The notes: generated from the sequence alone by a model not told the origin. A DNA stretch of 64,000 nucleotides from Vibrio amylolyticus (GCF_023145695.1 NZ_JAJHVV010000002.1:62001-126000); one strand, 5' to 3'. Shown: positions 48,226 through 58,365, numbered from the stretch's first letter. A program made the numbers and translations.

Positions 48226-49632
48226 ATGTTTGACAATTTAACAGATCGATTATCCAAAACGCTGAAAAATATCAGCGGTAAAGGTCGTTTGACCGAAGAT
48301 AATATTAAAGAGACGCTGCGCGAAGTTCGTATGGCGTTGCTAGAAGCGGACGTAGCACTGCCTGTTGTTCGTGATTTCGTAAAGCGTGTAAAAGAGGGCG
48401 CGGTGGGTGTAGAGGTTTCTAAATCTCTTACTCCAGGCCAAGAGTTCATCAAAATCGTTCAAGCAGAACTTGAAGCGGTTATGGGTGAATCCAATGAAGC
48501 GCTTGATTTAGCGGCTCAGCCTCCTGCTGTCATCTTAATGGCTGGTTTACAAGGTGCAGGTAAAACAACCAGTGTCGGTAAACTTTCTAAGCTATTAACG
48601 GAAAGAGACAAAAAGAAAGTTCTTGTTGTGTCTGCCGATGTTTATCGCCCTGCGGCAATCAAACAGCTAGAAACTCTTGCTACTGATGTAGGGGTTGATT
48701 TCTTCCCATCATCAGCCGATCAAAAGCCGATTGATATTGCAAACGCAGCGATTGATCACGCTAAGAAAAAATTCTACGACGTTCTTCTTGTCGATACTGC
48801 GGGTCGTTTAGCGGTTGATGAAGAGATGATGGCTGAGATTAAAGAGCTTCACGGCGCGATTAATCCTGTTGAGACTCTTTTTGTTGTTGACGCCATGACA
48901 GGCCAAGATGCAGCGAATACAGCGAAAGCGTTTGGCGATTTACTGCCATTAACCGGTGTCATCCTAACTAAGGTTGATGGTGACGCACGTGGTGGTGCTG
49001 CTTTATCTGTTCGTCATATTACTGGTAAACCAATTAAGTTCTTAGGTGTCGGTGAGAAAACTGACGCGCTAGAACCGTTCCACCCTGATCGTGTCGCTTC
49101 ACGTATTCTGGGCATGGGTGACGTTTTATCTCTTATCGAAGATCTTCAGCGTAATGTTGATACTGATAAAGCGGACAAACTTGCTAAGAAATTCAAAGAG
49201 AAGAAAGGTTTCGACCTAGAAGACTTCCGTGAGCAGCTTGGCCAGATGCAAAACATGGGCGGAATGATGGGTATGATGGACAAGCTACCCGGCATGAGCA
49301 ACGTACCAGATAACGTCAAAGATAAAGTTGACGACAAAATGTTTAAGCAGATGGAAGCGATCATTAACTCAATGACGATGAAAGAGCGTAAGCGTCCTGA
49401 GCTCATTAAAGGGTCACGCAAGAAACGCATCGCAGCCGGCTCTGGTACTCAGGTACAAGACGTTAACCGCCTATTGAAGCAATTTACCCAGATGCAGAAA
49501 ATGATGAAGAAAATGCAGAAAGGTGGCATGAAAGGCATGATGCGCAACATGCAAGGCATGATGGGCGGCGGCGGCATGGGTGGTATGGGCGGAATGGGTG
49601 GTGGCGGTGGCTTCAATCCATTCGGTCGTTAA
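48226..49632 (+). CDS. ffh: Signal recognition particle protein Ffh
   Basis: This 468-residue GTPase binds 4.5S RNA and signal sequences of nascent membrane proteins and delivers them to FtsY. The N and G domains include GLQGAGKTTSVGKL (P-loop), LLVDTAGR and LTKVDGDARGGAALS. The M domain (from about 300) has the Met-rich groove and the RNA-binding SRKKRIAAGSG. The C-terminal tail is very rich in Met and Gly, ending in a short glycine run and FNPFGR. E. coli Ffh is 453 residues. It is divergent from ypjD and followed by a terminator before rpsP. Confidence 0.97.
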   Translation: MFDNLTDRLSKTLKNISGKGRLTEDNIKETLREVRMALLEADVALPVVRDFVKRVKEGAVGVEVSKSLTPGQEFIKIVQAELEAVMGESNEALDLAAQPPAVILMAGLQGAGKTTSVGKLSKLLTERDKKKVLVVSADVYRPAAIKQLETLATDVGVDFFPSSADQKPIDIANAAIDHAKKKFYDVLLVDTAGRLAVDEEMMAEIKELHGAINPVETLFVVDAMTGQDAANTAKAFGDLLPLTGVILTKVDGDARGGAALSVRHITGKPIKFLGVGEKTDALEPFHPDRVASRILGMGDVLSLIEDLQRNVDTDKADKLAKKFKEKKGFDLEDFREQLGQMQNMGGMMGMMDKLPGMSNVPDNVKDKVDDKMFKQMEAIINSMTMKERKRPELIKGSRKKRIAAGSGTQVQDVNRLLKQFTQMQKMMKKMQKGGMKGMMRNMQGMMGGGGMGGMGGMGGGGGFNPFGR

Positions 49633-49745
49633 TCGTATCGTATTCATTAGTCTTGAACCTAAGCTAACTTTATTTTCAAGCTGTTAGCTAAATCACAAAT
49701 TATATTTACTTTTTGTGGTGGTGAAAAAGTAGCTAAATGTCTTGC

Positions 49746-49785
49746 AAAGCCTCGGAATAAGAGTAAAATTCCGAGGCTTTATTTT
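49746..49785 (+). terminator. Terminator between ffh and rpsP
   Basis: AAAGCCTCGGAAT (49746-49758) and ATTCCGAGGCTTT (49768-49780) form a perfect 13-bp stem with a 9-base loop, and a short T tract follows. Confidence 0.85.
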
Positions 49786-49793
49786 GGCACGAG

Positions 49794-49829
49794 ACCCCAA
49801 ATCGACTTTTAAAAGACGGTTTCTGGGGT
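49794..49829 (+). promoter_or_regulatory. Hairpin in the rpsP leader
   Basis: ACCCCA (49794-49799) pairs with TGGGGT (49824-49829), and the inner bases add AA, CG and TTTT/AAAA pairs with small bulges. T-rich sequence follows, so it could work as a terminator or attenuator just before rpsP. Whether it takes part in control of the ribosomal operon is not known. Confidence 0.5.
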
Positions 49830-49863
49830 TAATTTTATTTTTGAGAAAGCAAAAGAGGACGAC

Positions 49864-50112
49864 ATGGTAACCATTCGTTTGGCACGTCACGGCGCAAAAA
49901 AACGCCCATTCTATCAAATCGTAGTAGCGGACAGCCGCAATGCTGCAACTGGCCGTTTCATTGAAAAAGTAGGTTTCTTTAACCCTACTGCTACTGGTCA
50001 AGAAGAAGGTCTACGTCTAGACCTAGATCGCGTTAACCACTGGGTTGGTCAAGGCGCATCTGTATCTGACCGCGTAGCTAAGCTAGTAAAAGACGCTAAA
50101 AAAGCGGCTTAA
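49864..50112 (+). CDS. rpsP: 30S ribosomal protein S16
   Basis: The 82-residue basic protein starts [25 protein letters not shown], the conserved S16 N-terminus, and is of the same length as in E. coli (82). It is a primary assembly protein of the 30S subunit. It opens the rpsP-rimM-trmD-rplS operon, which is conserved in order throughout the proteobacteria. AAAAGAGGA lies before the ATG. Confidence 0.98.
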   Translation: MVTIRLARHGAKKRPFYQIVVADSRNAATGRFIEKVGFFNPTATGQEEGLRLDLDRVNHWVGQGASVSDRVAKLVKDAKKAA

Positions 50113-50137
50113 TTCTTTATTTATAGAGAAGTAGCTT

Positions 50138-50692
50138 ATGTCGATGAAAGGAAAAGAAACAATGAGTGAGCAAAACGAAAAAATTGTTATGGGCAAGTTT
50201 GGTGCTACCTATGGCATTCGCGGCTGGCTTAAGGTTTTTTCCTACACAGACAATGCTGAAAGCATTTTCGATTACAGTCCTTGGTTTATTAAAATTAAGG
50301 GCGAGTGGGTTGAATACAAAGTAGAAAGCTGGAAGCGTCATAGCAAAGCTATGGTGGCTAAACTAGCTGGTTTGGAAGTTCGCGAAGAAGCGCACTTACT
50401 GACTAATTTCGAAATCGCTATTGACCCTGCAGCGCTACCTGAATTGTCAGAAGAGGAATTCTACTGGCGTGAATTGTTTGGAATGCAAGTGGTAACCACC
50501 AAAGGTTACGATTTGGGTAAAGTGACGGATGTCATGGAAACCGGTTCAAACGATGTTCTCGTAGTGAAAGCAAATCTAAAAGATGCTTTTGGGCAAAAGG
50601 AACGATTAATCCCGTTTCTTGAAGAGCAAGTGATCAAATCAGTTGATCGCAATGCTCAACGGATCGAAGTTGACTGGGATCCTGGATTCTAA
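50138..50692 (+). CDS. rimM: Ribosome maturation factor RimM
   Basis: This 184-residue protein binds S19 and helps assemble the 30S head. The N-terminal RimM barrel has [21 protein letters not shown]. The C-terminal PRC barrel has [22 protein letters not shown] and [15 protein letters not shown]. Two starts are possible: ATG at 50138 (with an eight-residue extension, MSMKGKET), or ATG at 50162, which has AAAGGAAAAG ahead of it inside the longer frame. Other vibrios are often annotated with the longer form. Confidence 0.95.
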   Translation: MSMKGKETMSEQNEKIVMGKFGATYGIRGWLKVFSYTDNAESIFDYSPWFIKIKGEWVEYKVESWKRHSKAMVAKLAGLEVREEAHLLTNFEIAIDPAALPELSEEEFYWRELFGMQVVTTKGYDLGKVTDVMETGSNDVLVVKANLKDAFGQKERLIPFLEEQVIKSVDRNAQRIEVDWDPGF

Positions 50693-50738
50693 CTCCAAGT
50701 AACATTGCGAATAGAACCAAGCTTATATTGGTGAAAAC

Positions 50739-51488
50739 ATGTGGATTGGCATAATTAGCCTGTTTCCTGAAATGTTCCGCAGCGTTACTGATTATGGAGT
50801 AACAGGTCAAGCGGTTAAAAAAGGTCTTTTGTCGGTAGAGACATGGAATCCTCGCGATTTCACTCACGACAAACATCGCACTGTTGATGATAGACCTTAC
50901 GGTGGTGGTCCTGGCATGCTTATGATGGTTCAGCCTTTGCGCGATGCTATTCATACAGCAAAACAAGCCTCACCGGGAAAGACGAAGGTTATTTACCTTT
51001 CACCTCAAGGTCGTAAGCTCGACCAACAAGGTGTTGAAGAGTTGGCTACTAATGAGAACTTGATTCTTATCTGTGGTCGCTATGAAGGGGTAGATGAGCG
51101 CATTATACAATCCGAAGTTGACGAAGAATGGTCGATAGGTGATTTTGTAATGACGGGTGGTGAGATACCAGCCATGACGTTGATTGATTCAGTCTCACGG
51201 TTTGTTCCGGGAGTATTAGGGGATTTCGCGTCGGCAGAAGAAGACTCTTTTGCCAATGGCTTGTTAGATTGTCCACATTATACGCGTCCAGAACTACTAG
51301 ACGATAAATCAGTGCCTTCGGTATTGATGTCTGGTAACCATAAGGACATTCGTCGCTGGCGATTACAACAGTCGCTAGGCCGTACTTGGCTTAGAAGACC
51401 AGAGCTTCTGGAAAACCTAGCTCTGACTGACGAACAGGAACAATTACTGGCCGAATTTATTAAAGAGCATCGCTCTAATAAAAAGTAA
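50739..51488 (+). CDS. trmD: tRNA (guanine-N1-)-methyltransferase
   Basis: This 249-residue homodimeric SPOUT enzyme methylates G37 next to the anticodon and prevents frameshifting. The N-terminal [21 protein letters not shown] and the trefoil-knot motifs [28 protein letters not shown] and [15 protein letters not shown] bind S-adenosylmethionine, and the catalytic Asp is in [18 protein letters not shown]. Length is that of E. coli TrmD (255). Confidence 0.98.
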   Translation: MWIGIISLFPEMFRSVTDYGVTGQAVKKGLLSVETWNPRDFTHDKHRTVDDRPYGGGPGMLMMVQPLRDAIHTAKQASPGKTKVIYLSPQGRKLDQQGVEELATNENLILICGRYEGVDERIIQSEVDEEWSIGDFVMTGGEIPAMTLIDSVSRFVPGVLGDFASAEEDSFANGLLDCPHYTRPELLDDKSVPSVLMSGNHKDIRRWRLQQSLGRTWLRRPELLENLALTDEQEQLLAEFIKEHRSNKK

Positions 51489-51535
51489 GCAGTAACCTAT
51501 TTTATTTAGTATCAGTTTATTCTAGGAATTTAAAA

Positions 51536-51889
51536 ATGAGTAACATCATCAAGGCTCTTGAAGAAGAGCAACTAAAATCAGACCTACCTAAATTTGCTCC
51601 AGGTGACACTGTAGTAGTTCAAGTTAAGGTAAAAGAAGGTGACCGTGAGCGTCTACAGGCTTTTGAAGGCGTTGTAATCGCTATCCGTAACCGTGGTCTG
51701 CACTCTGCATTCACTGTACGTAAGATCTCGAACGGTGAAGGTGTAGAGCGTACGTTCCAAACACATTCTCCAATGGTTGATAGCATCGAAGTTAAACGCC
51801 GTGGTGCAGTACGTCGTGCCAAGTTGTACTACCTACGTGAGCGTTCTGGTAAGTCAGCTCGTATCCGCGAGAAGCTTGCTAAGAAGTAA
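51536..51889 (+). CDS. rplS: 50S ribosomal protein L19
   Basis: This 117-residue protein sits at the interface of the two ribosomal subunits. It contains [36 protein letters not shown] and ends [15 protein letters not shown]. It is two residues longer than E. coli L19 (115). It is the last gene of the rpsP operon and is followed by a strong terminator. Confidence 0.98.
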   Translation: MSNIIKALEEEQLKSDLPKFAPGDTVVVQVKVKEGDRERLQAFEGVVIAIRNRGLHSAFTVRKISNGEGVERTFQTHSPMVDSIEVKRRGAVRRAKLYYLRERSGKSARIREKLAKK

Positions 51890-51913
51890 TGCTATAACTA
51901 GCGTTCTCATAAG

Positions 51914-51943
51914 AAAAACGGAGCCAATAGGCTCCGTTTTTTT
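51914..51943 (+). terminator. Terminator of the rpsP operon
   Basis: ACGGAGCC (51918-51925) and GGCTCCGT (51930-51937) form a stem with an AATA loop, flanked by five A and seven T. Confidence 0.92.
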
Positions 51944-52090
51944 ATGTCTTGAGTTTAAGCTGGCTAGGTTTCCCTATTACATCGTCATCGGTACTCATTT
52001 ACTACCGTAAACTCCGTTCCTCTTCCTTGTTCTAGAAAAATCTAGCTTCGTTTAAATCTCAATTCATTCTGTTTTCTAATATTAAAACGA

Positions 52091-52130
52091 AATAAAAAAG
52101 AAAAAGGCTGATCCCAATGGCATCAACCTT
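52091..52130 (-). terminator. Terminator for the yacG operon (minus strand)
   Basis: On the minus strand AAGGTTGAT and ATCAGCCTT form a 9-bp stem with one G-U pair, followed by TTTTTCTTTTTT. It is 80-110 bases past the yacG stop, with the heptamer repeat in between. Confidence 0.75.
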
Positions 52131-52139
52131 CATTATTTC

Positions 52140-52209
52140 GTTAGCCGTTAGCCGTTAGCCGTTAGCCGTTAGCCGTTAGCCGTTAGCCGTTAGCTGTTAG
52201 CTGTTAGCT
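52140..52209. repeat. Heptanucleotide tandem repeat, ten units
   Basis: Seven copies of GTTAGCC (52140-52188) are followed by three copies of GTTAGCT (52189-52209), with no interruption. The array ends one base before the yacG stop codon and lies between that stop and the operon terminator, so it would be part of the mRNA 3' end. A unit of seven bases and a clean C-to-T switch between two blocks point to replication slippage. Confidence 0.95.
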
Positions 52210-52407
52210 TTAATGTGGGTCTTCTGACCAACCGTCGCTGTCTGACATATCAGGAGCGCCAGCAATGGTATTCTCTTCATCGGCCCATTCACCAAAGTCT
52301 ATCATTTGGCACTGCTTACTACAGAAAGGGCGGTGTGGGCTTTGCTCTCCCCACTCTACCTCAGCGCTGCATTGCGGACACTTAACAATCGTGATTTTTT
52401 TAGACAT
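52210..52407 (-). CDS. yacG: DNA gyrase inhibitor YacG (zinc-binding)
   Basis: This is a 65-residue protein with a four-cysteine zinc site at Cys10, Cys13, Cys29 and Cys33 ([13 protein letters not shown] and [18 protein letters not shown]). In E. coli it binds GyrB and blocks gyrase from DNA. The acidic C-terminal tail ([13 protein letters not shown]) is typical. It is the last gene of the pil-coaE-zapD-yacG group, 134 bases after zapD. E. coli has coaE-zapD-yacG in the same order. Confidence 0.95.
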   Translation of the reverse strand: MSKKITIVKCPQCSAEVEWGEQSPHRPFCSKQCQMIDFGEWADEENTIAGAPDMSDSDGWSEDPH

Positions 52408-52541
52408 TGATTCAATCTCGTATTGGAATTGCCGATATTGTCGGCTCTGGGTAGCTAAATTGCAACTCGATAATAGAGCCGAAGTTCATTGCTTTACTAA
52501 GCGCTCAGAGTATCTAGAGTAACGCTTTAAGGCGATCGCGA

Positions 52542-53282
52542 CTAACTGCAAACCGCTAGCGTAAATTGAATATCCTGAGTACACGCTTGACCAGACTTGA
52601 ATTCAATGAATTTAATAGCGAATCGATTTTTATGTCCTGAGATCATAGGGTAGACACCATATTGCAGTGGGATCTCTAGCCTTAGGATATTAGCGTCTTC
52701 GGCATCACTCTGGAAAAAGCCGTTATTTGCCATTTGTGGTTGGTTATAGCCGGTCTCTCGAGCGAGCTTGAGCCAGAGTGTCAGTGCGTCAGAGAGAGGC
52801 ATCAGTGTCTCTAGCCACTGCTTAGTGTCATGCTCTTTGTGAGTCTTTGGTAAGTGAAGCCAATGATGCAGCGCGGGTAGGTCAAAACAACATGAGCCAC
52901 CAGGTAAGTTGAAGCGTTGACGAATGGTACTAATGAATCGGTCTTCTTTTAGCGATTGACCAAAACGTTCTGCGGTCATTAATTTGCCATGAACAAGGTC
53001 AACTTCTTTCAATACATTGAGCAGCATCGCTTGGTCGACGCCATCCACGTTAAGCCAGCTCTTATAGGTTAGACGCTGCTTCTCTATATCTTTAGCCAGT
53101 TCGGTTTTTAATTGAATTTGTTCGAATATTTCTAATAGATCAAACAGGGAACGGAAAAACAGTAGATGCTGAAGATCATCAGAAAACTGCGACGAGACAT
53201 TCAGTTGACGGAGCAGCGCTTCTACTCGTAAATAGATGCGTGTCTTCTCATTAAGAGGATGTTCAAACTTATGAGTGGTCAT
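52542..53282 (-). CDS. zapD: Cell division protein ZapD
   Basis: This 246-residue protein crosslinks FtsZ filaments at the division site. It begins [20 protein letters not shown], the conserved N-terminus that supports the ATG at 53280-53282; an open frame reaching 53318 lies inside coaE. The [18 protein letters not shown] segment is well conserved in the family. Length matches E. coli ZapD (247). The start lies 14 bases inside the coaE coding end, so translation of the two is coupled. Confidence 0.95.
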   Translation of the reverse strand: MTTHKFEHPLNEKTRIYLRVEALLRQLNVSSQFSDDLQHLLFFRSLFDLLEIFEQIQLKTELAKDIEKQRLTYKSWLNVDGVDQAMLLNVLKEVDLVHGKLMTAERFGQSLKEDRFISTIRQRFNLPGGSCCFDLPALHHWLHLPKTHKEHDTKQWLETLMPLSDALTLWLKLARETGYNQPQMANNGFFQSDAEDANILRLEIPLQYGVYPMISGHKNRFAIKFIEFKSGQACTQDIQFTLAVCS

Positions 53283-53922
53283 TGATATCGCCTTCGAATG
53301 TCTCTTTGCTATTTTCACGATTTTGCTTACTAATAGCTAGATACTTTTGATGTAATTCTGTGATTTGGGGCAGAAGTTCTCTGTTTTTTGTGTCATTTTT
53401 AATCACATCATCAGCAAAGCTAAGACGCTCTTCTCTGCTTGATTGTGAAGAAAGAATCGATTGAGCTTGTTCGATAGAAACCCCGTCTCGATTCATTGTT
53501 CGTTCAATCTGCGTCTCTTCATTAACATCAACGACTAAAACTCGGTCTGTCATAACTTGTAGATTGTTTTCAATCAGTAAAGGTACAACGAGCAGCACAT
53601 AAGGAGAGCTAACAGCTTTGATCTCTGCTTGCATTTTCAGCCTGATGAGTGGATGAAGTAGAGCATTAAGCCACTGCTTATCTGCTGGATTAGAGAAGAT
53701 CTTCTCGCGCAATTTAGCTCTATTCAGCTCTCCATTCTCAACAACGATGTCAGATCCAAAATGTTGAATGATGGCGTTCAACCCTTCGCTATTTGGCTCT
53801 ACCACCTCGCGAGCGACAATATCAGCATCGACAATCTCAATGTTGAAGTGCTGCTGGAATAGATCCGCAACGGTTGTCTTACCACTGGCTATGCCACCAG
53901 TCACGCCAACTACAAAAGTCAT
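53269..53922 (-). CDS. coaE: Dephospho-CoA kinase
   Basis: This 217-residue enzyme phosphorylates dephospho-CoA in the last step of coenzyme A synthesis. The P-loop is [18 protein letters not shown] (residues about 5-22). [14 protein letters not shown] is the substrate Asp region, and [11 protein letters not shown] the CoA domain. It is about 11 residues longer than E. coli CoaE (206), because the C-terminus ([14 protein letters not shown]) continues over the zapD start. One base separates its ATG from the pilD stop. Confidence 0.95.
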   Translation of the reverse strand: MTFVVGVTGGIASGKTTVADLFQQHFNIEIVDADIVAREVVEPNSEGLNAIIQHFGSDIVVENGELNRAKLREKIFSNPADKQWLNALLHPLIRLKMQAEIKAVSSPYVLLVVPLLIENNLQVMTDRVLVVDVNEETQIERTMNRDGVSIEQAQSILSSQSSREERLSFADDVIKNDTKNRELLPQITELHQKYLAISKQNRENSKETFEGDINDHS

Positions 53923-53923
53923 G

Positions 53924-54793
53924 TTATATCCCCATTACCGAGCCAAAATACCATGACATGATTGACTCGCCCCAAATTAAGGCAACCCAACCCGCAATAG
54001 CGAGGTAAGGGCCAAAAGGAAATGCTTTATCAATTCCCTTCTTTTGTAAACGAAGCTGAATAATGCCAAACACAAGTCCAACGAGTGAGGATAGTAAGAT
54101 GATCATCGGTAGATATTGCCAACCTAGCCAAGCACCTAGGGCGGCGAGGAGTTTGAAATCGCCATACCCCATCCCCTCTTTACCGGTTAATAGTTTAAAT
54201 CCCCAGTAAACAGACCATAAGCACAAGTAACCAGCAATCGCACCTATAACGGCGTCTTGCAGTGATATCGGGCTAATTTGAAACAGTGCTAGAGCGATAC
54301 CAGACCATACAAGAGGAAGCGTCAGCTGATCAGGCAGTAGCATAGTATCAAGATCAATGAAGGTTGCGGATATTAAAACAAAGGTGAACAGGACCAATGC
54401 GATGGTGAAGTAGCTAGGGCCAAAGCTGTATGCCACGACGCCGCTCATTAACGCGGTTAATAACTCTATTAACGGGTAGCGAGCTGAAATTTTGTTTTCA
54501 CAGTGGTGACACTGGCCTCGTAAAAATAGCCAGCTAAGCACAGGAATATTATCAATAAGGCGTAACTGAGTTTTACACTTAGGGCAGGTTGAGCGAGGAA
54601 TGCTCAATGAGTACACGCCTTCTGGTGGCGTAATTTTATATTCAGGGAAGGAGTCTGCACACTCTTGACGCCATTCTCGCTCCATGATGATCGGCAGTCG
54701 GTGAATCACCACATTAAGAAAGCTGCCGATAATAAGACCGAAGATCACGGCAAAGGTGGTAAATAACCAAGGGTGTAACTCAAACACTTCCAT
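53924..54793 (-). CDS. pilD: Type IV prepilin peptidase and N-methyltransferase
   Basis: This 289-residue inner-membrane aspartic protease cuts the leader of prepilins and methylates the new N-terminal residue. A cytoplasmic zinc domain has Cys70, Cys73, Cys95 and Cys98 (CPKC and CHHC). The catalytic Asp residues are in the [17 protein letters not shown] segment and in [17 protein letters not shown]. Eight or so membrane helices are seen. In vibrios it also serves the type II secretion pseudopilins. It lies between pilC (66 bases upstream) and coaE (one base downstream). Confidence 0.96.
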   Translation of the reverse strand: MEVFELHPWLFTTFAVIFGLIIGSFLNVVIHRLPIIMEREWRQECADSFPEYKITPPEGVYSLSIPRSTCPKCKTQLRLIDNIPVLSWLFLRGQCHHCENKISARYPLIELLTALMSGVVAYSFGPSYFTIALVLFTFVLISATFIDLDTMLLPDQLTLPLVWSGIALALFQISPISLQDAVIGAIAGYLCLWSVYWGFKLLTGKEGMGYGDFKLLAALGAWLGWQYLPMIILLSSLVGLVFGIIQLRLQKKGIDKAFPFGPYLAIAGWVALIWGESIMSWYFGSVMGI

Positions 54794-54859
54794 ATTTTCA
54801 CTCAGGTAATGGGTAGAAATAGCGGTAACATATCGCTATTACCATATCAGAGCTTCATA

Positions 54860-56086
54860 CTATCCTAATACACTCATTAAGTTAAAGATTGGTAAATACA
54901 TTGCGACAACTAATCCCCCAATCACAACGCCTAAAAAGACGATGATAAGGGGTTCAAGGATTTTGCCTAAATTATCAACTGTATTATCAACTTCAAACTC
55001 ATAGATGGTTGCCACTTTATTAAGCATGTCGTCAAGACAACCAGACTCTTCGCCTATCATGACCATCTGCAACACCATTTCAGGAAATGCTGCGGTATTT
55101 CTCATTGCTATGTACATAGGCATTCCGGCAGACGTCTCTTGGTGCACCGAATCAATAGCGGTTTGATAATGAAGGTTTCCCGAGGTTTTCGCGGTGGTTT
55201 TTAAGCTCGTTAAAATGGGAATACCGGCGCTAAAGCTAGTGGCCAGCGTTCGACTAAATTTAGCAATCGCCGCTTTGGAGAACACGCCTCCTATAACAGG
55301 CAGTTTTAAGCTCAGTTTACTGGTAGAAAGTCGGACTCGAAATGATTTTTTCCGAATCACTTTCACCGCGATAATCAAAGCAACAAGGGAGAGCAGAATC
55401 ATGAAGCTATAAGCCTGAACCCAGTGGGAGAGATATAGAACCTGTTGAGTGAACCAAGGCAAATCAGCGCCAAAGCCTTTAAACATACTCTCAAACTCAG
55501 GAATTACCATTGTGAGCATGAGATAAGAGACACTTAGGGCGACCATGATCACCATCGCGGGATAGATTAGCGCTTTGATGACTTTGGCTCTCAGCTGTTC
55601 ACTTTTCTCTCGATAAGTGGCGAGGCGCTCAAACACTTCAGGTAAATTGCCTGATTGCTCTCCTGTCGCGACAAGATCAACATATAAGGCATCAAAGTGA
55701 GGGCTCGCAGTACGCAGTGCTTTAGAGATGGGAGTACCTGCTTCCACGCCTTTACTGACCTGAGAGAGAATCGATTTCATCTCGGCTTTTCGGTTGTTGT
55801 CTGAGACCAATTTCAATGCTTGAATAATAGGAACCCCAGTCCCTAACATGGTGGCAAGTTGACGGGTTAATATGGTGATATCTTTGGCTTTGACTCGATG
55901 TGTAATACGAGTAAAAAACGACACATTGCCTTTTTTTATCTTCTTTATTTGAATGTACTGCTCTTTGAGTTTATCTCGCACTTCTAGCTCAGATAGCGCT
56001 AAGATCTGCCCTGATACACGTTTCCCTACGCTGTTTATTCCCTTCCAACGATAATTTTTAAGTTGAACTTGTTTGGTTTTTCTCAT
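54860..56086 (-). CDS. pilC: Type IV pilus inner-membrane platform protein PilC
   Basis: This 408-residue protein has two repeated T2SSF domains (about 70-190 and 275-400) and three membrane helices ([36 protein letters not shown], and the C-terminal [22 protein letters not shown]). Motifs such as [21 protein letters not shown] and [19 protein letters not shown] mark the two copies. It connects the PilB ATPase to pilin subunits during extension. The gene starts 24 bases after pilB. Confidence 0.96.
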   Translation of the reverse strand: MRKTKQVQLKNYRWKGINSVGKRVSGQILALSELEVRDKLKEQYIQIKKIKKGNVSFFTRITHRVKAKDITILTRQLATMLGTGVPIIQALKLVSDNNRKAEMKSILSQVSKGVEAGTPISKALRTASPHFDALYVDLVATGEQSGNLPEVFERLATYREKSEQLRAKVIKALIYPAMVIMVALSVSYLMLTMVIPEFESMFKGFGADLPWFTQQVLYLSHWVQAYSFMILLSLVALIIAVKVIRKKSFRVRLSTSKLSLKLPVIGGVFSKAAIAKFSRTLATSFSAGIPILTSLKTTAKTSGNLHYQTAIDSVHQETSAGMPMYIAMRNTAAFPEMVLQMVMIGEESGCLDDMLNKVATIYEFEVDNTVDNLGKILEPLIIVFLGVVIGGLVVAMYLPIFNLMSVLG

Positions 56087-56110
56087 TAATTACTCACCTA
56101 ATTCACCCGA

Positions 56111-57796
56111 TCAGAAGTAGAGAACACGTTGAAGTTCTGCGTAACTGGTGATGCCCTGTTTGAGTTTTTCGATACCCGATTGCTGTAAAGTTTGCATTCC
56201 TGCCGATTTGGCTAAACTTTCAATTTCAAGCATTGATGCGCCTTTCATGACCGCATCGGCCATATCGTGATCAAACGGCATGACTTCGTAAATGCCCGTT
56301 CGCCCAGAGTAGCCACCATTACATTCATTGCAGCCCTCATCATTGGCCTTAAAAATAAGGCCATTCTCGCTGAGAGATAATGTTTTTATCAGTGCCTCGT
56401 CTTGATGGGGAAGCTTACAGTGTGGGCACAATTTTCGAGCCAGCCGTTGGGCGATGATCAAACTCAGTGAAGAGGCCAGATTAAACGCTTCAATCCCCAT
56501 GTTACTTAGCCGAATCACGGTTTCTGCCGCAGAGTTAGTATGTAAGGTTGATAAAACTAGATGTCCAGTCTGAGCGGCTTTGATGGCAATCTCTGCGGTA
56601 TCTAAATCTCGAATCTCACCCACCATGACAATATCGGGATCTTGTCGAAGAAAAGATCGCAGCGCTTTAGCAAACCCAAAACCAATCTTGGGTTGCACCT
56701 GTACTTGGTTAACGCCTGAGAGGTTGATCTCAACGGGATCTTCCGCGGTGGAAATATTCACTTGCGATGTATTGAGGATATTGAGCCCAGTGTAGAGGGA
56801 GATGGTTTTGCCACTACCCGTAGGGCCTGTCATTAATATCATGCCTTGAGGCTGTTTTAAGGCGTTGAGGTAGAGCTGCTTTTGTTTGTCGCTGTAGCCA
56901 AGTTTGTCTATATCCAAGTTAGCACTGCTGCTATCGAGAAGTCGTAATACAATTTTCTCTCCCCACAATGTAGGAAGGGTAGAAACCCGCATATCAATCG
57001 CGGTGCTCTCATCAAGGCGAAGCTTAATGCGACCATCTTGAGGAAGGCGTCGTTCGGCAATATCGAGCTTGGCAAGGATCTTAAGCCGAGCAGAGAGACG
57101 ACGACTTAAATGGTTTGCTGGAGTTTGGGTTTCAACCAAAATACCATCGCATCGAAGTCGGATTCGGTAGAGTTCATCGTAAGGTTCAAAATGAATATCG
57201 GATGCCCCTTTACGTACAGCATCTAACAGAACTTGATTGATAAATCGGCTGACAGGGGCATCATCTTGGCTCAGGTTTTCAACCAGTTGTATTTCGTCAT
57301 CACCCACATCCACCAAGCTGGCGAGCTCATCTTGGCTGATCTCTTTGGCTGATGATTGACTGGTATTGACGGAGGTGCCGTACAGGCGACGAATTGAAGC
57401 TTGAAGCGCTTTGCAATCGGCTAGAACCAACTCAACTTGCTGACCGGTGGCAAAGCGAAATTCATCCTCAACTTCTGTGTAAGTGGGGTCTGAAACGGCG
57501 ACTGAGAGAACTAAACCATTATTTTGCACTGGTAGAGCTTGATAGCGGGTGATGAGCTCACGTAATCCAAGGGAGTGACAAAGAGAGGTGTAATCGTAGT
57601 GGCTAAGCTCAGTCACGCTGAGACCAAAAATAGAACTAATGTGCTGAGTGAGATCGTGGTGCTCGAACAACTCAAGGTCGAGCAAAGCTTCAGGTACCGT
57701 CATACCCGAAGCGATCACGTGCTCTTTTAGGTTCTGTTCTTGCACCAAACTCAGTAATTCAGCTTGGCGCAAGATGGTAGGGAGGTTGGTTAGCAT
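56111..57796 (-). CDS. pilB: Type IV pilus assembly ATPase PilB
   Basis: This 561-residue hexameric motor drives pilus extension. The N-terminal MshEN-like domain covers about 1-150. The ATPase core has ASDIHFEPYDELYRIRLRCDG, Walker A GPTGSGKT near residue 326, the Asp box and Walker B EIRDLDTAEIAIKAAQTGHLV, and the zinc-binding tetracysteine CPHC with CNEC. It shares one base with the pilA stop (TAATG). Confidence 0.96.
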   Translation of the reverse strand: MLTNLPTILRQAELLSLVQEQNLKEHVIASGMTVPEALLDLELFEHHDLTQHISSIFGLSVTELSHYDYTSLCHSLGLRELITRYQALPVQNNGLVLSVAVSDPTYTEVEDEFRFATGQQVELVLADCKALQASIRRLYGTSVNTSQSSAKEISQDELASLVDVGDDEIQLVENLSQDDAPVSRFINQVLLDAVRKGASDIHFEPYDELYRIRLRCDGILVETQTPANHLSRRLSARLKILAKLDIAERRLPQDGRIKLRLDESTAIDMRVSTLPTLWGEKIVLRLLDSSSANLDIDKLGYSDKQKQLYLNALKQPQGMILMTGPTGSGKTISLYTGLNILNTSQVNISTAEDPVEINLSGVNQVQVQPKIGFGFAKALRSFLRQDPDIVMVGEIRDLDTAEIAIKAAQTGHLVLSTLHTNSAAETVIRLSNMGIEAFNLASSLSLIIAQRLARKLCPHCKLPHQDEALIKTLSLSENGLIFKANDEGCNECNGGYSGRTGIYEVMPFDHDMADAVMKGASMLEIESLAKSAGMQTLQQSGIEKLKQGITSYAELQRVLYF

Positions 57797-58218
57797 TAGT
57801 TGGTTTTAACACAGCCTTTAGGCTCTGTTAATGTACTTGGTGTTAATAAGACACCACATGTCCAGCCATCAGTTGCTGATCTAGTGTATGTAAATACAGT
57901 TTTATCGACAGCGCCTTTATTATGAGTAAAAGTGATTGACCCATCATTTTCTATTTTCAGAGCTCCTAGGTTATTTGCAGTTGTTTTAACGCCCAAAATA
58001 GAGGTATCAGAGCCACTTAGTGCCCCGTGTTCCTGTATGTAAAGCTCAGCCGGGGTTATCACCGATTTTAAGGTAGCAAAGCCCGAGGCAAGCTCACTTT
58101 TCGATACGTAATCTTTATAAGCAGGCACTGCAATCGCCGACAACACACCAATGATCGCCACAACAATCATCAACTCAATTAGGGTAAAGCCTTTCTGTTT
58201 CTTATTGATCGCTTTCAT
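57796..58218 (-). CDS. pilA: Type IV major pilin PilA
   Basis: This 140-residue class IVa prepilin is cut by PilD after Gly10 ([19 protein letters not shown]); Phe11 becomes the methylated N-terminus and Glu15 is the assembly residue Glu5. A hydrophobic helix reaches to about residue 60. The globular domain ends in a Cys pair (WTCGVLL and PKGCVKTN) that forms the C-terminal disulfide loop. It belongs to the family of chitin-regulated competence pili of vibrios, where the pilin sequence is highly variable between strains. A GGAGAAAG ribosome site lies just before the ATG. Confidence 0.95.
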   Translation of the reverse strand: MKAINKKQKGFTLIELMIVVAIIGVLSAIAVPAYKDYVSKSELASGFATLKSVITPAELYIQEHGALSGSDTSILGVKTTANNLGALKIENDGSITFTHNKGAVDKTVFTYTRSATDGWTCGVLLTPSTLTEPKGCVKTN

Positions 58219-58365
58219 TACTTTCTCCGTTTGCGATGTATAAGGGATGCAGCAAGAGTAAATAGAGCCAAATATTCTAGAAATAGAGGGCGAAGGGTGG
58301 CGCGAGGCAAATAGTCGAAGTTAAACCTATATTACATTCGAAGTGCAAAATTATTCGACGAGTGG

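Larger units (their letters stand above)
51890..52209. other. Intergenic region between rplS and yacG
   Basis: This 320-base gap between convergent genes holds the rplS terminator, a minus-strand terminator (52091-52130), and a 70-base tandem repeat that ends right at the yacG stop codon. The stretch from 51945 to 52090 has no gene that I can support. Confidence 0.6.

Noticed and set aside
52140-52209. Short repeat array as a CRISPR or replication-origin iteron cluster
   Set aside because: Seven-base units with no spacers are a simple tandem repeat; no initiator gene or AT-rich unwinding element lies next to it.
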